NCBI GenBank assembly: GCA_963777045.1
Contig: CAVZPD010000021.1
Coordinates: 26,065-90,064, forward strand
Length of the DNA: 64,000 bases
Source: JAPSGM01 sp963777045
GTDB taxonomy: Bacteria > Chloroflexota > Limnocylindria > QHBO01
Direction of reading: 5' to 3'
The notes below the pieces were generated by a model. The model made no database searches. It had not been told where the DNA came from and saw nothing but the letters and a program-made list of their open reading frames with translations. How positions within the stretch are numbered: the stretch's first letter is position 1; the number at the start of each line of letters is the position of its first letter. Of the stretch, positions 1 through 7,845 are shown one piece after another. The translations under genes and the position numbers were made by a program.

Positions 1-80
1 TCAGTGGGGGTGATAACCCGGCGCCGGGGAGGGCCTTCGTTCGCTGGATCATCAGTGGGGGTGATAACGCGGCGTCGGGA
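1..80. repeat. Structured repeat family, copy A (cut by window start)
   Basis: Two boxes of the form ATCAGTGGGGGTGAT lie at 1-14 (first base missing) and 51-65, starting 51 bases apart. The linker ends in TTCGTTCGCTGGATC. The same boxes, the same 51-base step and the same linker end recur at 18657-18722 and 24067-24132. The element sits upstream of the gene at 206 and has no coding potential of its own. Confidence 0.75.
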
Positions 81-205
81 GTGGCTCATCCGTGAAACCG
101 CCCAACCCGCGACAGCGCCGCGTCAGGCTCAGTCTCAATCCCTGGCTTCGTTGCCTCCTTCTGCGGGGCGGCATGGAGCCAGGCTTTCTGCCTAGCATCG
201 GCGCC

Positions 206-877
206 ATGAGCGAGAAGCCAACGACGGCACGTGCATTCCACGAGGCCGCCGGAGTCCAGGACTGGCGGATTCTCTTCTCTGGCGCCCACGCCTACTTCCG
301 CGTCGGATCGTTCGCGGAAGCCGCCAAGTTCGTGACCGCGATCGCCGAGGTTGCCGAGGCTGTGGGCCATTTCCCCGATGTCGATGTCCGACCCGAGGGA
401 GTCACGGTGCGGACCGCCTCCGGGGAGTACGGAGCTCTGAGCCAGCGTGACGTCGAGCTCGCACGCCGGATATCGGCGGAAGCCCGGAAGCTGGGGCTCG
501 AGGCGGACCCGTCGCAGGTCCAGGTGGTGGGCATCACGGTGGCACAGGATGCCGATACCGACGTGGCTCCCTTCTGGGCCGCAGCCCTCGGGTACCGGAG
601 CCTTGGACCGAAGGAGGACGTCGTCGATCGGCACCGGCGCAACCCGCACGTGTCGTTCCAGGGCCTCCGGCCTCCGAAGCCGGGGCGTGGCCGGACCCAC
701 ATCGACGTCAGCGTGCCGGCCGATCAGGCCGAGGCCCGCGTCGCGGCAGCACTCGAAGCCGGCGGACGCCTGGTGGACGACACGCATGTGCCGAATTGGT
801 GGACCCTGGCGTCGCCCGAGAACCACAAGGTGGACATTGCGGCCTGGCCGGACTTCGAGGGCGGCGAGGAGGACTGA
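206..877 (+). CDS. Pterin carbinolamine dehydratase-like / VOC (glyoxalase-like) fusion protein
   Basis: The protein has 223 residues in two parts. Residues about 10-95 resemble 4a-hydroxytetrahydrobiopterin dehydratase (PCD/DCoH): HFPDVDV at 55-61 matches the family's HHP-containing segment, and LSQRDVELARRI matches its last helix. Residues about 100-223 look like a VOC/glyoxalase-like domain (THIDVSV, ending NHKVDIAAWPDFEG). The second His of the usual HHP motif is Phe here, so dehydratase activity is not assured. ATG 206 is chosen because the fold begins just after it; an in-frame start at 92 would add a low-complexity tail. There is no strong ribosome site. Cytoplasmic; substrate unknown. 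Similar PCD-VOC fusions are, as I recall, found in actinobacteria. Confidence 0.7.
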   Translation: MSEKPTTARAFHEAAGVQDWRILFSGAHAYFRVGSFAEAAKFVTAIAEVAEAVGHFPDVDVRPEGVTVRTASGEYGALSQRDVELARRISAEARKLGLEADPSQVQVVGITVAQDADTDVAPFWAAALGYRSLGPKEDVVDRHRRNPHVSFQGLRPPKPGRGRTHIDVSVPADQAEARVAAALEAGGRLVDDTHVPNWWTLASPENHKVDIAAWPDFEGGEED

Positions 878-892
878 GCCGCGGCGTTCCGC

Positions 893-921
893 TTGACTGG
901 ATGCATATCGCCGACGATGAT
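893..921 (+). promoter_or_regulatory. Promoter of the AbrB/PIN toxin-antitoxin operon
   Basis: TTGACT (893-898), a 17-base spacer, then GATGAT (916-921), ending seven bases before ATG 929. The spacing is ideal for a sigma-70 promoter and implies a leaderless or nearly leaderless transcript. It also fixes the antitoxin start, because the earlier in-frame TTG at 893 is itself the -35 element. Confidence 0.6.
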
Positions 922-928
922 TCCTACC

Positions 929-1186
929 ATGGCGAGCCGAGTAGGAGAGCGGGGCCAGATCACGATCGAGAAGGCGATCCGCGAGGAGCTTGGCATCTAC
1001 GCCGGGGACGAGGCTGTTCAGCGCGTGGAGGATGGCCGGATCGTGATCGATGTCGTGCCCGGGCGGCATCGGCGCAGCCTGGCGGGGAGCCTGAAGGGGA
1101 AGGTCGCGCGGCGCCCGGACGACGAGTCGTGGGAGGCGCTTCGTCGGGCGGCCTGGGAGACGGCCGATCCGGATCGGCGCCAGTGA
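929..1186 (+). CDS. AbrB/SpoVT-type antitoxin
   Basis: An 85-residue protein. Its N-terminus (MASRVGERGQITIEKAIR) is the swapped-hairpin AbrB/MazE fold seen in VapB-type antitoxins: the RGQITIEKAIREELGI segment is followed by an acidic turn and VEDGRIVIDV. The C-terminal half is charged, as expected for a toxin-neutralising tail. The stop overlaps the PIN gene start as GTGA, so the two are translationally coupled. By family rule the antitoxin binds its own promoter together with the toxin. The start at 929 is supported by the promoter directly upstream; ATG 917 is a weaker alternative. Confidence 0.8.
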   Translation: MASRVGERGQITIEKAIREELGIYAGDEAVQRVEDGRIVIDVVPGRHRRSLAGSLKGKVARRPDDESWEALRRAAWETADPDRRQ

Positions 1187-1578
1187 TCAGCGTCGATACC
1201 TCGGTTCTCGTCCGCTATCTCGTTGGCACCCCGCCCGCTGCCGCGCGTCGTGCGGCTGCGCTGGTGGACGGCGAAGATGGGATCGGCGTCTCGCCGGTGG
1301 CCCTCGTGGAGTGCGCGCACGTGCTGCGCACGCAGTACGGCGTCGCGCGCGATGAGATCCTGGACAGCCTGGTCGGCCTCGTCCAGCGCGAGAATGTCCG
1401 CGTGCTGGGCCTGCGCACCGATGTGCTGGTCGGCGTGCTCGTTCGCGCACGAGGGCTGCCTGGTCGGCCGATTCCCGACGCATTGATCGTGGCCGCCAGC
1501 CTGGCGGCCGATGCCCTGCCGCTCGTCACGTTTGACCGGGATCAGGGCCGCTACGGTATCGCGACCCGCGAGCCCTGA
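1183..1578 (+). CDS. vapC: PIN-domain ribonuclease toxin (VapC family)
   Basis: A 131-residue PIN-domain protein starting at GTG 1183 inside the antitoxin stop. The acidic active-site residues are visible: D5 (SVDTSVLVRYL), E43 (ALVECAHVL), D99 (PIPDALIVAA) and D118/D120 (TFDRDQGRY). The length is normal for VapC. These toxins are Mg-dependent RNases, often cleaving tRNA, and are held inactive by the partner antitoxin. It is complete and its context is a canonical two-gene operon. The RNA target cannot be told from sequence. Confidence 0.88.
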   Translation: MISVDTSVLVRYLVGTPPAAARRAAALVDGEDGIGVSPVALVECAHVLRTQYGVARDEILDSLVGLVQRENVRVLGLRTDVLVGVLVRARGLPGRPIPDALIVAASLAADALPLVTFDRDQGRYGIATREP

Positions 1579-1630
1579 CTCGTCAGCGTGCCGGCCGACA
1601 GGCAATAGGGTTCCTCGCGCCACGGCCAGC

Positions 1631-2002
1631 CTAGCCTGCGGCGGGAGCGCCGAGGCTGCTGGCCGAATCGATCGCGATGCGGAGGCTCCCATCGGGTTGG
1701 CGCCGGTAGACCAGGACGTACTTGCTGGTTGGCCCGGAGGGGCCGATGATCTCGCCGACGTCGACCACCAGCGAGCCATCGGCCATCTCGTCGCGCGATT
1801 CGAAGCGAAGGTTGACGGGGCCGTCCTTGACCCATTCGCGCATCGTCGCCTCGACGGCCTCGCGGCCACGGAGGATCGGCTGGCCGGGGAAGAGGAGCTG
1901 CGCATCATCGGTGTAGCGGGCGATGAGGCCGTCGGCATCCTGGTTCGCCAGGTCCCGCGAGAAGCCCTCGTTCAGCGCTTTGATCTCCTCGCCGATGTTC
2001 AT
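1631..2002 (-). CDS. SnoaL/DUF4440-like NTF2-fold protein
   Basis: A 123-residue protein with a typical NTF2-like start (MNIGEEIKALNEGFSRDLANQDADGLIARYTDDAQLL) and the GREAVEATMREW segment of DUF4440-type ketosteroid-isomerase-like proteins. The C-terminal strands include YVLVYRRQPDGSLRIAID. The family includes isomerases, hydratases and proteins of unknown role, so no reaction is assigned. Its start overlaps the stop of the small ORF before it (ATGA at 1999-2002), so both belong to one transcript. Decayed relatives lie at 4302 and 7601. Confidence 0.75.
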   Translation of the reverse strand: MNIGEEIKALNEGFSRDLANQDADGLIARYTDDAQLLFPGQPILRGREAVEATMREWVKDGPVNLRFESRDEMADGSLVVDVGEIIGPSGPTSKYVLVYRRQPDGSLRIAIDSASSLGAPAAG

Positions 2003-2151
2003 GGCGTCGCGGCTGCCTGGCGGGCGTAGTCATCGGCGTCGAACCAGCCGCGGGAGGCGGCAACCTTGAGGTCCGCCACCGCCTCGGGAGACCCTGAGTT
2101 CCAGGCCACGGTGTAGGCGTCTGCCACCCCTCGCATCGCGTCGTGATTCAT
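1999..2151 (-). CDS. Short NTF2-like N-terminal fragment or small hypothetical protein
   Basis: A 50-residue reading frame. The stretch DAYTVAWNSGSPEAVADL resembles the first helix of SnoaL-like proteins, but the sequence then departs from the fold and stops. A GGAGGA lies only a few bases before ATG 2151, close for a ribosome site. It overlaps the following NTF2-like gene by four bases. It could be a leader for coupled translation or the stump of a tandem duplicate. Whether it makes a functional protein is doubtful. Confidence 0.35.
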   Translation of the reverse strand: MNHDAMRGVADAYTVAWNSGSPEAVADLKVAASRGWFDADDYARQAAATP

Positions 2152-2222
2152 GTCCTCCTGCTCCTTTGGCTGCACCGATGGGCACAAGCGTACCGTCAGC
2201 CTGCGTCAGGAACCCCATCGCG

Positions 2223-2228
2223 TAGACT
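2223..2228 (+). promoter_or_regulatory. -10 element TAGACT, leaderless promoter
   Basis: TAGACT ends seven bases before ATG 2236 and no ribosome site follows, matching the leaderless pattern seen elsewhere in the window. No good -35 was seen. Confidence 0.4.
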
Positions 2229-2235
2229 CCCGGTG

Positions 2236-3435
2236 ATGGCCAGCCCGCCGCCCAAGGAAGCCTCGGCCGATCGTTCTGCGGCCTACCAGGAGGCGCTGGC
2301 CGGAGTCCTGCGAACCCTGGGCGGGGCGCCCTTCGACCTCGACGCGGTGCTGTCGACCATCCTCAGCCATGCGACCCGCCTGTGCGACGCGAAGCGTGGG
2401 TTCGTCTACCTCCGCGGCGGGGACGCGCGCTACCGGCACGCGGCGGCCATCGGCTCATCGGAGGCGATCGTCGAGTTCAACCTCGCGCATCCGATCGTGC
2501 CGTCGCGGGGCACGCTTGTGGGCCGCACCGCCCTCGAGCGGCACGCGGTGCACATCCCGGACGTGGAGCTGGATGCGGAGTACGACTACGCCGAGGCGAA
2601 GGAGCTCGGAGGCTTCCGCGCCATGCTCGGGGTGCCGATGCTGCGCGAGGGCGAGGTCGTGGGGGTGGTCACCGTCTGGCGCGACGCGCCGATCGCCTTC
2701 CGCGACGATCAGGTCGAGATCCTCCAGCAGTTCGCCGACCAGGCAGTGATCGCGGTGACCACGACCCAGCTGGTCAACACGATCGAGCGCCAGCGCACCG
2801 AGCTGGCCAGATTCCTCTCGCCGCAGGTCGCGGGCCTGGTCTCCAGCCCGGACGGGGAGCGGTTGCTGGCGGGACACCGCCGCGAGATCACGGTCGTCTT
2901 CTGCGACCTGCGCGGTTTCACCGCCTTCAGCGAGTCGGCGGAGCCGGAGGACGTGATGCAGGTCCTGCGCGAGTACCACGCGGTGCTCGGGAGCCGCATC
3001 ACCGATGCCGGCGGCACGCTCGAGCGCTTCACCGGCGACGGGGTCATGGTCTTCTTCAATGACCCGGTTGAGCAGCATGACCACGCTGAGCGCGCTGTTC
3101 GGATGGCGCTGGGCCTGCGGTCGGACGTCGCCGGCCTGGGCGAAGGCTGGCGGCGGATGGGGCACGAGCTCGGCTTCGGGGTGGGAATCGCGACCGGTTA
3201 TGCAACCATGGGGCGCATCGGCTTCGAAGGACGCGTCGACTACGCCGCGGTCGGCAGCGTCGTGAACCTTGCGGCGCGGCTGTGCGCGGAGGCGGGGGAC
3301 GGGTCGATCCTGCTCAACCCGCGAGCCCATGCACGGCTCGGCGAGCGCGTCACGGTCCGTGACGCGGGAGAGATGACGATGAAGGGCTTCTCGCGCCCTG
3401 TCCGGGTTGCCCAGGTCATCGAACTGTCGGACTGA
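2236..3435 (+). CDS. GAF domain-class III adenylate/guanylate cyclase
   Basis: A 399-residue cytoplasmic protein. A GAF sensor domain spans about 35-175 (ATRLCDAKRGFVYLR, GVPMLREGEVVGVVTVWR). A short helix (residues 176-205) leads to a class III nucleotide cyclase domain, about 215-395. The two metal-binding aspartates are present: D224 (VFCDLRGFTAFS) and D268 (FTGDGVMVFF). VDYAAVGSVVNLAARL carries the conserved Asn and Arg of the active site, so it should be active. It would make cAMP (less likely cGMP) in response to a small ligand or redox signal bound by GAF. GTG 2233 is a near-equivalent start; -10 TAGACT suggests a leaderless mRNA. Confidence 0.88.
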   Translation: MASPPPKEASADRSAAYQEALAGVLRTLGGAPFDLDAVLSTILSHATRLCDAKRGFVYLRGGDARYRHAAAIGSSEAIVEFNLAHPIVPSRGTLVGRTALERHAVHIPDVELDAEYDYAEAKELGGFRAMLGVPMLREGEVVGVVTVWRDAPIAFRDDQVEILQQFADQAVIAVTTTQLVNTIERQRTELARFLSPQVAGLVSSPDGERLLAGHRREITVVFCDLRGFTAFSESAEPEDVMQVLREYHAVLGSRITDAGGTLERFTGDGVMVFFNDPVEQHDHAERAVRMALGLRSDVAGLGEGWRRMGHELGFGVGIATGYATMGRIGFEGRVDYAAVGSVVNLAARLCAEAGDGSILLNPRAHARLGERVTVRDAGEMTMKGFSRPVRVAQVIELSD

Positions 3436-3489
3436 GCCTGTCCGGCCACGTGACCACCACCTCGCTGCGGCGTGTGCGCGGCGGACCGT

Positions 3490-4227
3490 TCACTTGGCCG
3501 ATCTGAGGACGTCGACCTCGCAGCCAGGCAGGAACGGGTCGAACCCGTGCTCGATCAGCCAGCGGATCGCGACCAGGCTTCGCAAGGACCACCAACCGCG
3601 GATGGCGTCGAGGTCGACCTCGGTGCCGTAGCCGGCCAGGACGTCGCCAAGGTGCTCCTCGTGCCCGAGCGTCAGGACCGCGAGGTCGTACAGACCATCA
3701 CCCTGGCCAGCCTCGGACCAGTCGAGCACGCCGGTTATCGTGTCACCGTCGAGGAACACGTGGGACACCTGCAGGTCTCCGTGCATGAACACCGGTGCCC
3801 GCGGGCGCAGCGCAGCCTCGGCAGTCCGGCGGTTGCGCGCGACGAGATCGGTGGGGAGGGTGCCGCTGGTGACCAGCCACTCACATTCGGCGTCGAGTTG
3901 TGATGCCGACTCGTCGAGCCGGCGGCTCGGCCACGGTGGCAGCGGTGCGTCGTGGAGCCGCCGGACGGCGGCTCCCGCGGCGGCCCATGCCGCCGATGGC
4001 GCGCGCGACGGTTCACCGAGCCGGCCCAGTGCCGTCCCGGCGACGGCAGCCAGCGCAAGGACGTTGGGCTTCCGCCAGAGGACCTCGGGCGTGGGGATCG
4101 GTGCCAATGCCATCGTCTTGACCTCCGCGTCCAGGCGCGCCTGATCGCTGTCGACCTTCAGGAACACGTCGCCGACGCGGAGCGTCACGCGCTCCCGATG
4201 GGCGACGACGACCTCGACTTCCTCCAC
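3490..4227 (-). CDS. Aminoglycoside phosphotransferase (APH)-family kinase
   Basis: A 245-residue protein of the APH/choline-kinase fold. The Brenner-type catalytic loop is HGDLQVSHVFLDGD (149-162, D151 as base), followed by the metal-binding GVLDWSEAGQGDGLYDLA (D169). An N-terminal strand pair with FLKVD supplies the ATP-lobe lysine. Many members phosphorylate small sugars, amino alcohols or antibiotics; the substrate cannot be told here and resistance should not be assumed. It starts with GTG 4227 and is transcribed toward the cyclase gene, ending 54 bases from it. Confidence 0.8.
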   Translation of the reverse strand: MEEVEVVVAHRERVTLRVGDVFLKVDSDQARLDAEVKTMALAPIPTPEVLWRKPNVLALAAVAGTALGRLGEPSRAPSAAWAAAGAAVRRLHDAPLPPWPSRRLDESASQLDAECEWLVTSGTLPTDLVARNRRTAEAALRPRAPVFMHGDLQVSHVFLDGDTITGVLDWSEAGQGDGLYDLAVLTLGHEEHLGDVLAGYGTEVDLDAIRGWWSLRSLVAIRWLIEHGFDPFLPGCEVDVLRSAK

Positions 4228-4301
4228 GTGGGCAATTATCGCGGTGATGCCCGTCCATCGCGGCGCTGGCGACCAGGATGCGTCCGGCGGTAGTCTGAAG
4301 C

Positions 4302-4388
4302 AACACGCTGAACACCGAGGTCCTCACCTTCGAGGGCGACCAGATCCGAGAGGTGGAGGTCTACTTCGGCTGGAGCCTGCCGGCCTGA
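4302..4388 (+). pseudogene. C-terminal remnant of an NTF2-like (SnoaL) protein
   Basis: The frame NTLNTEVLTFEGDQIREVEV then YFGWSLPA-stop is the standard last strand pair of SnoaL-like proteins (consensus: TFRDGKIVEVEVYFGW). A stop lies in frame two codons upstream and no N-terminal part is present, so only 28 codons survive. It is one of several broken NTF2-like copies in the first 8 kb. Confidence 0.7.
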
Positions 4389-4444
4389 ATGGCGGTCGGT
4401 CTTGGCGGATTCCGTCCACCGGAAGCGCCGCTTTGGACATGAAG

Positions 4445-4478
4445 GAGGGGAATGCGGGCGGTTGCCGCGCATCCCCTC
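4445..4478 (-). terminator. Hairpin downstream of the secreted-protein gene
   Basis: GAGGGGAATGCG (4445-4456) pairs with CGCATCCCCTC (4468-4478), an 11-bp stem with one bulged A. It lies 26 bases past the stop of the minus-strand gene at 4504. No strong U-tract follows, so its role as terminator is inferred from position. Confidence 0.5.
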
Positions 4479-4503
4479 GGTGCGGAAGCACGGGCTCCCG
4501 GGA

Positions 4504-5055
4504 TCAGTCGCAGCTGACCCGCGGGTTGTACTCGTAGAACATCCCGCTGGGGTTCGGCTGCCAGACCCAGGCGTGCAGCTCGTAGAAGTCGGGCAGGCCG
4601 TAGCGGTTTCCGGCTGGCGTCAGGTGGAAGTGCTCCCCGAAGAGCTCCGGCGGCGCGGCGCCGGCACCGTTGGTGGCCTCCCAATCGGCCTTCAGCACCA
4701 GGTACTCGACGGCGACCAGCTTGAGGCGTCCATCCGACTGCGGCTCGTAGATGAGCAGTTCGGGGGCAGTGGCGACAGCCTCGTCGTCGAGCAGCTCGGG
4801 CTTGAGATAGTGGATGCCCATGGTGCCCGAGCCATTTGGATCGGCGATGCAGGTGATGCCGGCAAGATCGGCGACTTCCACCGTATACCCGGCGGCCATG
4901 GCGGCGTCGATGTCGTGGAAGGCCGCCGTGGCGTTGCGGAGCGCGGCCAGTCCGGACTGTCCGGCTGCGGCCACTCCCGTCAGCGCGCTCGCCGCGAACG
5001 CTCCGACGAGCAGCGCGGGGACGAGACGCCGGATTGGATGCGATGTGGTCTTCAT
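4504..5055 (-). CDS. Secreted hypothetical protein
   Basis: A 183-residue protein. Residues 1-32 form a Sec signal peptide (RRLVPALLVGAFAASALTGVAAAG). The mature part begins with a helix (AALRNATAAFHDIDAAMAAGY), has a single Cys in DLAGITCIADP, then HYLKPELLDD, LKLVAVEYLV, and ends FYELHAWVWQPNPSGMFYEY before a final Cys. The last segment is characteristic of a widespread uncharacterised family of exported proteins. The two Cys could form a disulphide. ATG 5055 is preferred over 5079 because the signal peptide starts there. Function unknown. Confidence 0.75.
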   Translation of the reverse strand: MKTTSHPIRRLVPALLVGAFAASALTGVAAAGQSGLAALRNATAAFHDIDAAMAAGYTVEVADLAGITCIADPNGSGTMGIHYLKPELLDDEAVATAPELLIYEPQSDGRLKLVAVEYLVLKADWEATNGAGAAPPELFGEHFHLTPAGNRYGLPDFYELHAWVWQPNPSGMFYEYNPRVSCD

Positions 5056-5113
5056 GATCTGGTTCCTCTCTACTGTCATTGACTGATGGGGACGTGGCGT
5101 GGGGCCGCCCGCG

Positions 5114-5362
5114 CTACACCTCGACCTGCAGCTCGTACACCTCGGCGGTGGGATGACCCGCCCGCTCGTGCACGCGCGCCACCGCCTCGCGGTTCGGCCC
5201 GGTGGACAGGCAGAACACCTTTCCCGACAGCGGGTCGAGCCACGCGCGCTCGAAGTGCACGCCCTCGTCGCCTTCGAGTGCGAGGTCGCGCTCGTGCGCC
5301 TCGGCGAGCTGGTCGGCAGTCACGCCGATGAACCCCGAGTGAACGTCCATGAACTTCGTCAT
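5114..5362 (-). CDS. DUF4242 / SCO4226-type small nickel-binding-like protein
   Basis: An 82-residue ferredoxin-like protein of the DUF4242 family (MTKFMDVHSGFIGVTADQLA, then VHFERAWLDPLSGKVFCLS and a C-terminal VYELQVEV). His, Cys and Glu positions resemble the metal site described for Streptomyces SCO4226. A good ribosome site (GGGAG, about 9 bases upstream) supports ATG 5362. It lies just downstream of the SARP/BTAD gene on the same strand, so the two are probably co-transcribed; the link may be regulatory. Confidence 0.75.
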   Translation of the reverse strand: MTKFMDVHSGFIGVTADQLAEAHERDLALEGDEGVHFERAWLDPLSGKVFCLSTGPNREAVARVHERAGHPTAEVYELQVEV

Positions 5363-5415
5363 CAATCTGCTCCCTGGCTGTGGCGTGGACGCTGAATGGG
5401 CGTCCGATGTCCAAG

Positions 5416-7149
5416 CTAGGAGCGGGGCGTTTGGCGGCGCGTTTGTGGCCCTGCCGAGCGGTCGATCCGTCCGACGAAGTTGCCCAGCCCGGCGTGGTGC
5501 ACCAGGCGCCTTGCCGCGTCGCGGCGCTCGAGATCGGCGCCGCGCTCGAGCTCGACGAGCTCGGTCAGGATCAGAAGCTCCGCCCATCGGTACGTGTCCG
5601 GGAACCGGCGGCAGCTGGTCAAGGCACGGGTCATGAGGTCGTGGGCCTCTCCGTCACGGCCGCCCGCGGCCTCCACGAGCGCAAGCCCTCGGAGTGAGAG
5701 GGCCTCCCAGCACGGGTCGTCCATCTCCCTCGCCATGGTCAGTGCCTCTCCAAGCGTGGCCCGAGCCGCGGAGGAGTTGCCGCCCAGCAGCAGCGCCTCG
5801 CCCTGGAAGGCCATTGGGAAGGGGATGACGGCGTGCCATCCAACCTCGCGGGCATGCTGGATGGACAGGACGGCCAGCCGTTGCGCCTCATCGGCTCGTC
5901 CGAGTGCGAGCTGGACCCTCACCATGTAGCTGAGGGCATAGGCAACCCAACGGCGATCGCCCGCGCGCTCGAGGAGGGTCAGCGCTTCGTTGATCGTCGT
6001 TTCGGCCGTCTGCATTGCGCCCTGGTCGGAAAGACACGCGCCGAGCATTGTCATTGCGCGCCCTGCCCGGCCCTCGTCCCCAGCCTCGCGGGCGAGCGAG
6101 AGCGAACGGTGCAGGGCTGATTCCGCGGCGCCGTAGTCCGCCGTGAGAAACGCGACGTAGCCGGTCTCCCGCTCGATGTCCGCGGCGAGAGCGATCGCAC
6201 GTGCCTCGGTCGCAAGACGCAGCGCGCGGTCAAGGAGACCGATGGCCTCTCGGTCCTGGCCACGGCGCCCGTGGATGAGGCCCTCGGCGAGCACGGTCAG
6301 CGCCCGTGCCTCGAGCAGCGGGCTGCCGCCGGCGGCTCCACTCGCGGACGCTCGCCGTGCGGCGGCGACGGCGCCGTCGTAGTCGCCGGTAGTCAGCCGG
6401 GCCTGCGCCATGTCGACCATCGCGCGCGCGGACGTCTCATGGTCGATGAGTGGATTGGCGTCGGGATGATTCGCGCGCTCGATCGGACGTTTCAGGCGTG
6501 CCGGGGGTTCGGCCCCGAGCTCGGATCGGTAGAGGTTGGTGACGCGTTCGAGGTGGGAGTCGGCGGCACCGCGATCGCCCCGGGTGAGGTGGATCTCGAT
6601 CGCTAGCTCATGCGCGGCGTCATCGAAGGGATCCATGGCGAGCAGTCGTTCCACGAACCGCAACGCTCGATCGGAGTCGGCCGAGACCGATAGGGTGGCC
6701 GCCCACCGCAACGTGGAACGCAGGGCGGATTCCATCCGAGCTTGCTCGATGCCGAGCCAGAGCTCGAAGTGCGGCGCCTCGGCGAAGTGGAGGCTCTCGA
6801 GCAGCGTTCCGCCGCCGATCTTCTCGATCTCCGCTGGCGTGAGGTCGCCCTCCAGGAGTCGCAGGGCATCAACCGACAGGTTCGACCGGTCGATCTCCAG
6901 GCGGCCGGCGGTCTCCGTCACCGACGATTCAGGGCCGATGGCCTTTCGCACCTGGAAGAGGGCCCATCGAAGGGCGGCGCCTGGGTCGTCTGCAGCCGGC
7001 CAGAGGAGCTCGCTCAGCTGCGGACGAGTTGGCGGGGCATCGGCGAGAAGAAGATGAGTGAGCAGGCCCCAGGGCTTCCATCCGGGGAGTGCTCGTGCAC
7101 CGCCCTCGCCAAAGACCGACGGCCGTCCGAGCAGTCGGATCTGGAGCAC
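5416..7149 (-). CDS. SARP/BTAD-type transcriptional activator with TPR-like C-terminus
   Basis: A 577-residue protein. Residues 1-90 are a winged-helix OmpR-like DNA-binding domain (IRLLGRPSVFGEGG, LSELLWPAADDPGAALRWAL). About 95-225 is the bacterial transcriptional activation domain (BTAD), with the diagnostic AMDPFDDAAHELAIEIHL. From 240 on are repeated helical pairs (AEGLIHGRRGQDREAIGLL, ALSYMVRVQLALGRADEAQ), typical TPR-like sensing repeats. It has no ATPase domain, unlike AfsR. It starts at GTG 7149 with no clear ribosome site. It likely controls the DUF4242 gene downstream and possibly itself. Confidence 0.82.
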   Translation of the reverse strand: MLQIRLLGRPSVFGEGGARALPGWKPWGLLTHLLLADAPPTRPQLSELLWPAADDPGAALRWALFQVRKAIGPESSVTETAGRLEIDRSNLSVDALRLLEGDLTPAEIEKIGGGTLLESLHFAEAPHFELWLGIEQARMESALRSTLRWAATLSVSADSDRALRFVERLLAMDPFDDAAHELAIEIHLTRGDRGAADSHLERVTNLYRSELGAEPPARLKRPIERANHPDANPLIDHETSARAMVDMAQARLTTGDYDGAVAAARRASASGAAGGSPLLEARALTVLAEGLIHGRRGQDREAIGLLDRALRLATEARAIALAADIERETGYVAFLTADYGAAESALHRSLSLAREAGDEGRAGRAMTMLGACLSDQGAMQTAETTINEALTLLERAGDRRWVAYALSYMVRVQLALGRADEAQRLAVLSIQHAREVGWHAVIPFPMAFQGEALLLGGNSSAARATLGEALTMAREMDDPCWEALSLRGLALVEAAGGRDGEAHDLMTRALTSCRRFPDTYRWAELLILTELVELERGADLERRDAARRLVHHAGLGNFVGRIDRSAGPQTRRQTPRS

Positions 7150-7215
7150 GCTCGTGCGTTGCCTGCCGGAGTCAGGGGTTCGTATGCGGTCGACCTCGGA
7201 TGGGCTTGTGATGCA

Positions 7216-7596
7216 TCAGGATATGGCGACCAACAGGCTGGTCGTCAGCAGCACGATGGTCACGGGGAGCCAAAGCCTCTTCTCCCCGGCGCTCTGCGTG
7301 GCGGCATTCAGGAGCACGGCCACGCCCGACAGCGCGACGGGCACCCACACCAGCCAGGGAGCCGACTCGATGAGGTTCGGCAGCAGCAGGCCGGCGCCCG
7401 ACAGCACCACGAGCGCCACCGCCGCCAGGACCACAACCTGGACCACCGCCGCGGCACGCATCGGCGCCGGCATTCGCCCGCTGAATGCGCCACCCATCGC
7501 ATAGTCGCCCCACGGCGCGCCGGCCACCAGCGCAAGCTGGAAGGCGATCACCATGCCAGTGACAATCGCGAACAGGATCGCCGCAGCCTCGCTCAT
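7216..7596 (-). CDS. Small integral membrane protein, four helices
   Basis: A 126-residue hydrophobic protein with transmembrane segments at about 5-25, 45-67, 78-97 and 106-124. A short loop GAPWGDYAMGG between helices 1 and 2 is its most distinctive feature and recurs in uncharacterised membrane proteins of high-GC bacteria. It lies between the SARP gene and a broken NTF2-like gene on the same strand. No function can be assigned. Confidence 0.7.
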   Translation of the reverse strand: MSEAAAILFAIVTGMVIAFQLALVAGAPWGDYAMGGAFSGRMPAPMRAAAVVQVVVLAAVALVVLSGAGLLLPNLIESAPWLVWVPVALSGVAVLLNAATQSAGEKRLWLPVTIVLLTTSLLVAIS

Positions 7597-7600
7597 CGGT

Positions 7601-7766
7601 TCAGGGGCGTTCGACGAACTTCCAGAACGAGTCCTTCTTGATGACCTGGCCGTCGCGGAAGGTCCACGGCGAAGAAGGCCATGATGGCGTCCAGGTCGTG
7701 CCGGTTGAAGGCATCGGCGATCGCCTGGAGCGTGTCGACCGTGGGCATCGGCTCGGGCAAGGTCAT
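7601..7766 (-). pseudogene. NTF2-like (SnoaL) gene with internal deletion and frameshift
   Basis: From ATG 7766 the frame gives a normal N-terminus (MPTVDTLQAIADAFNRHDL, then DAIMAFFA). After one frame change it gives the family's exact C-terminus, WTFRDGQVIKKDSFWKFVER followed by P and stop. About 60-70 middle residues are missing, so the product cannot fold. The clean junction between both ends points to a deletion in a once complete gene. Confidence 0.8.
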
Positions 7767-7845
7767 CCCCGGTTGGGCGTGTGGGTGGGCGCTACTCGGC
7801 GAACGTTAGCAGGCGAGCAAGTAGGAGTCGTCTTGGGCGCGCAGG

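Noticed and set aside
86..1069. Long minus-strand frame opposite the PCD-VOC and antitoxin genes
   Set aside because: Arg/His/Pro-rich antisense text typical of GC-rich third positions; plus-strand frames have clear domains.
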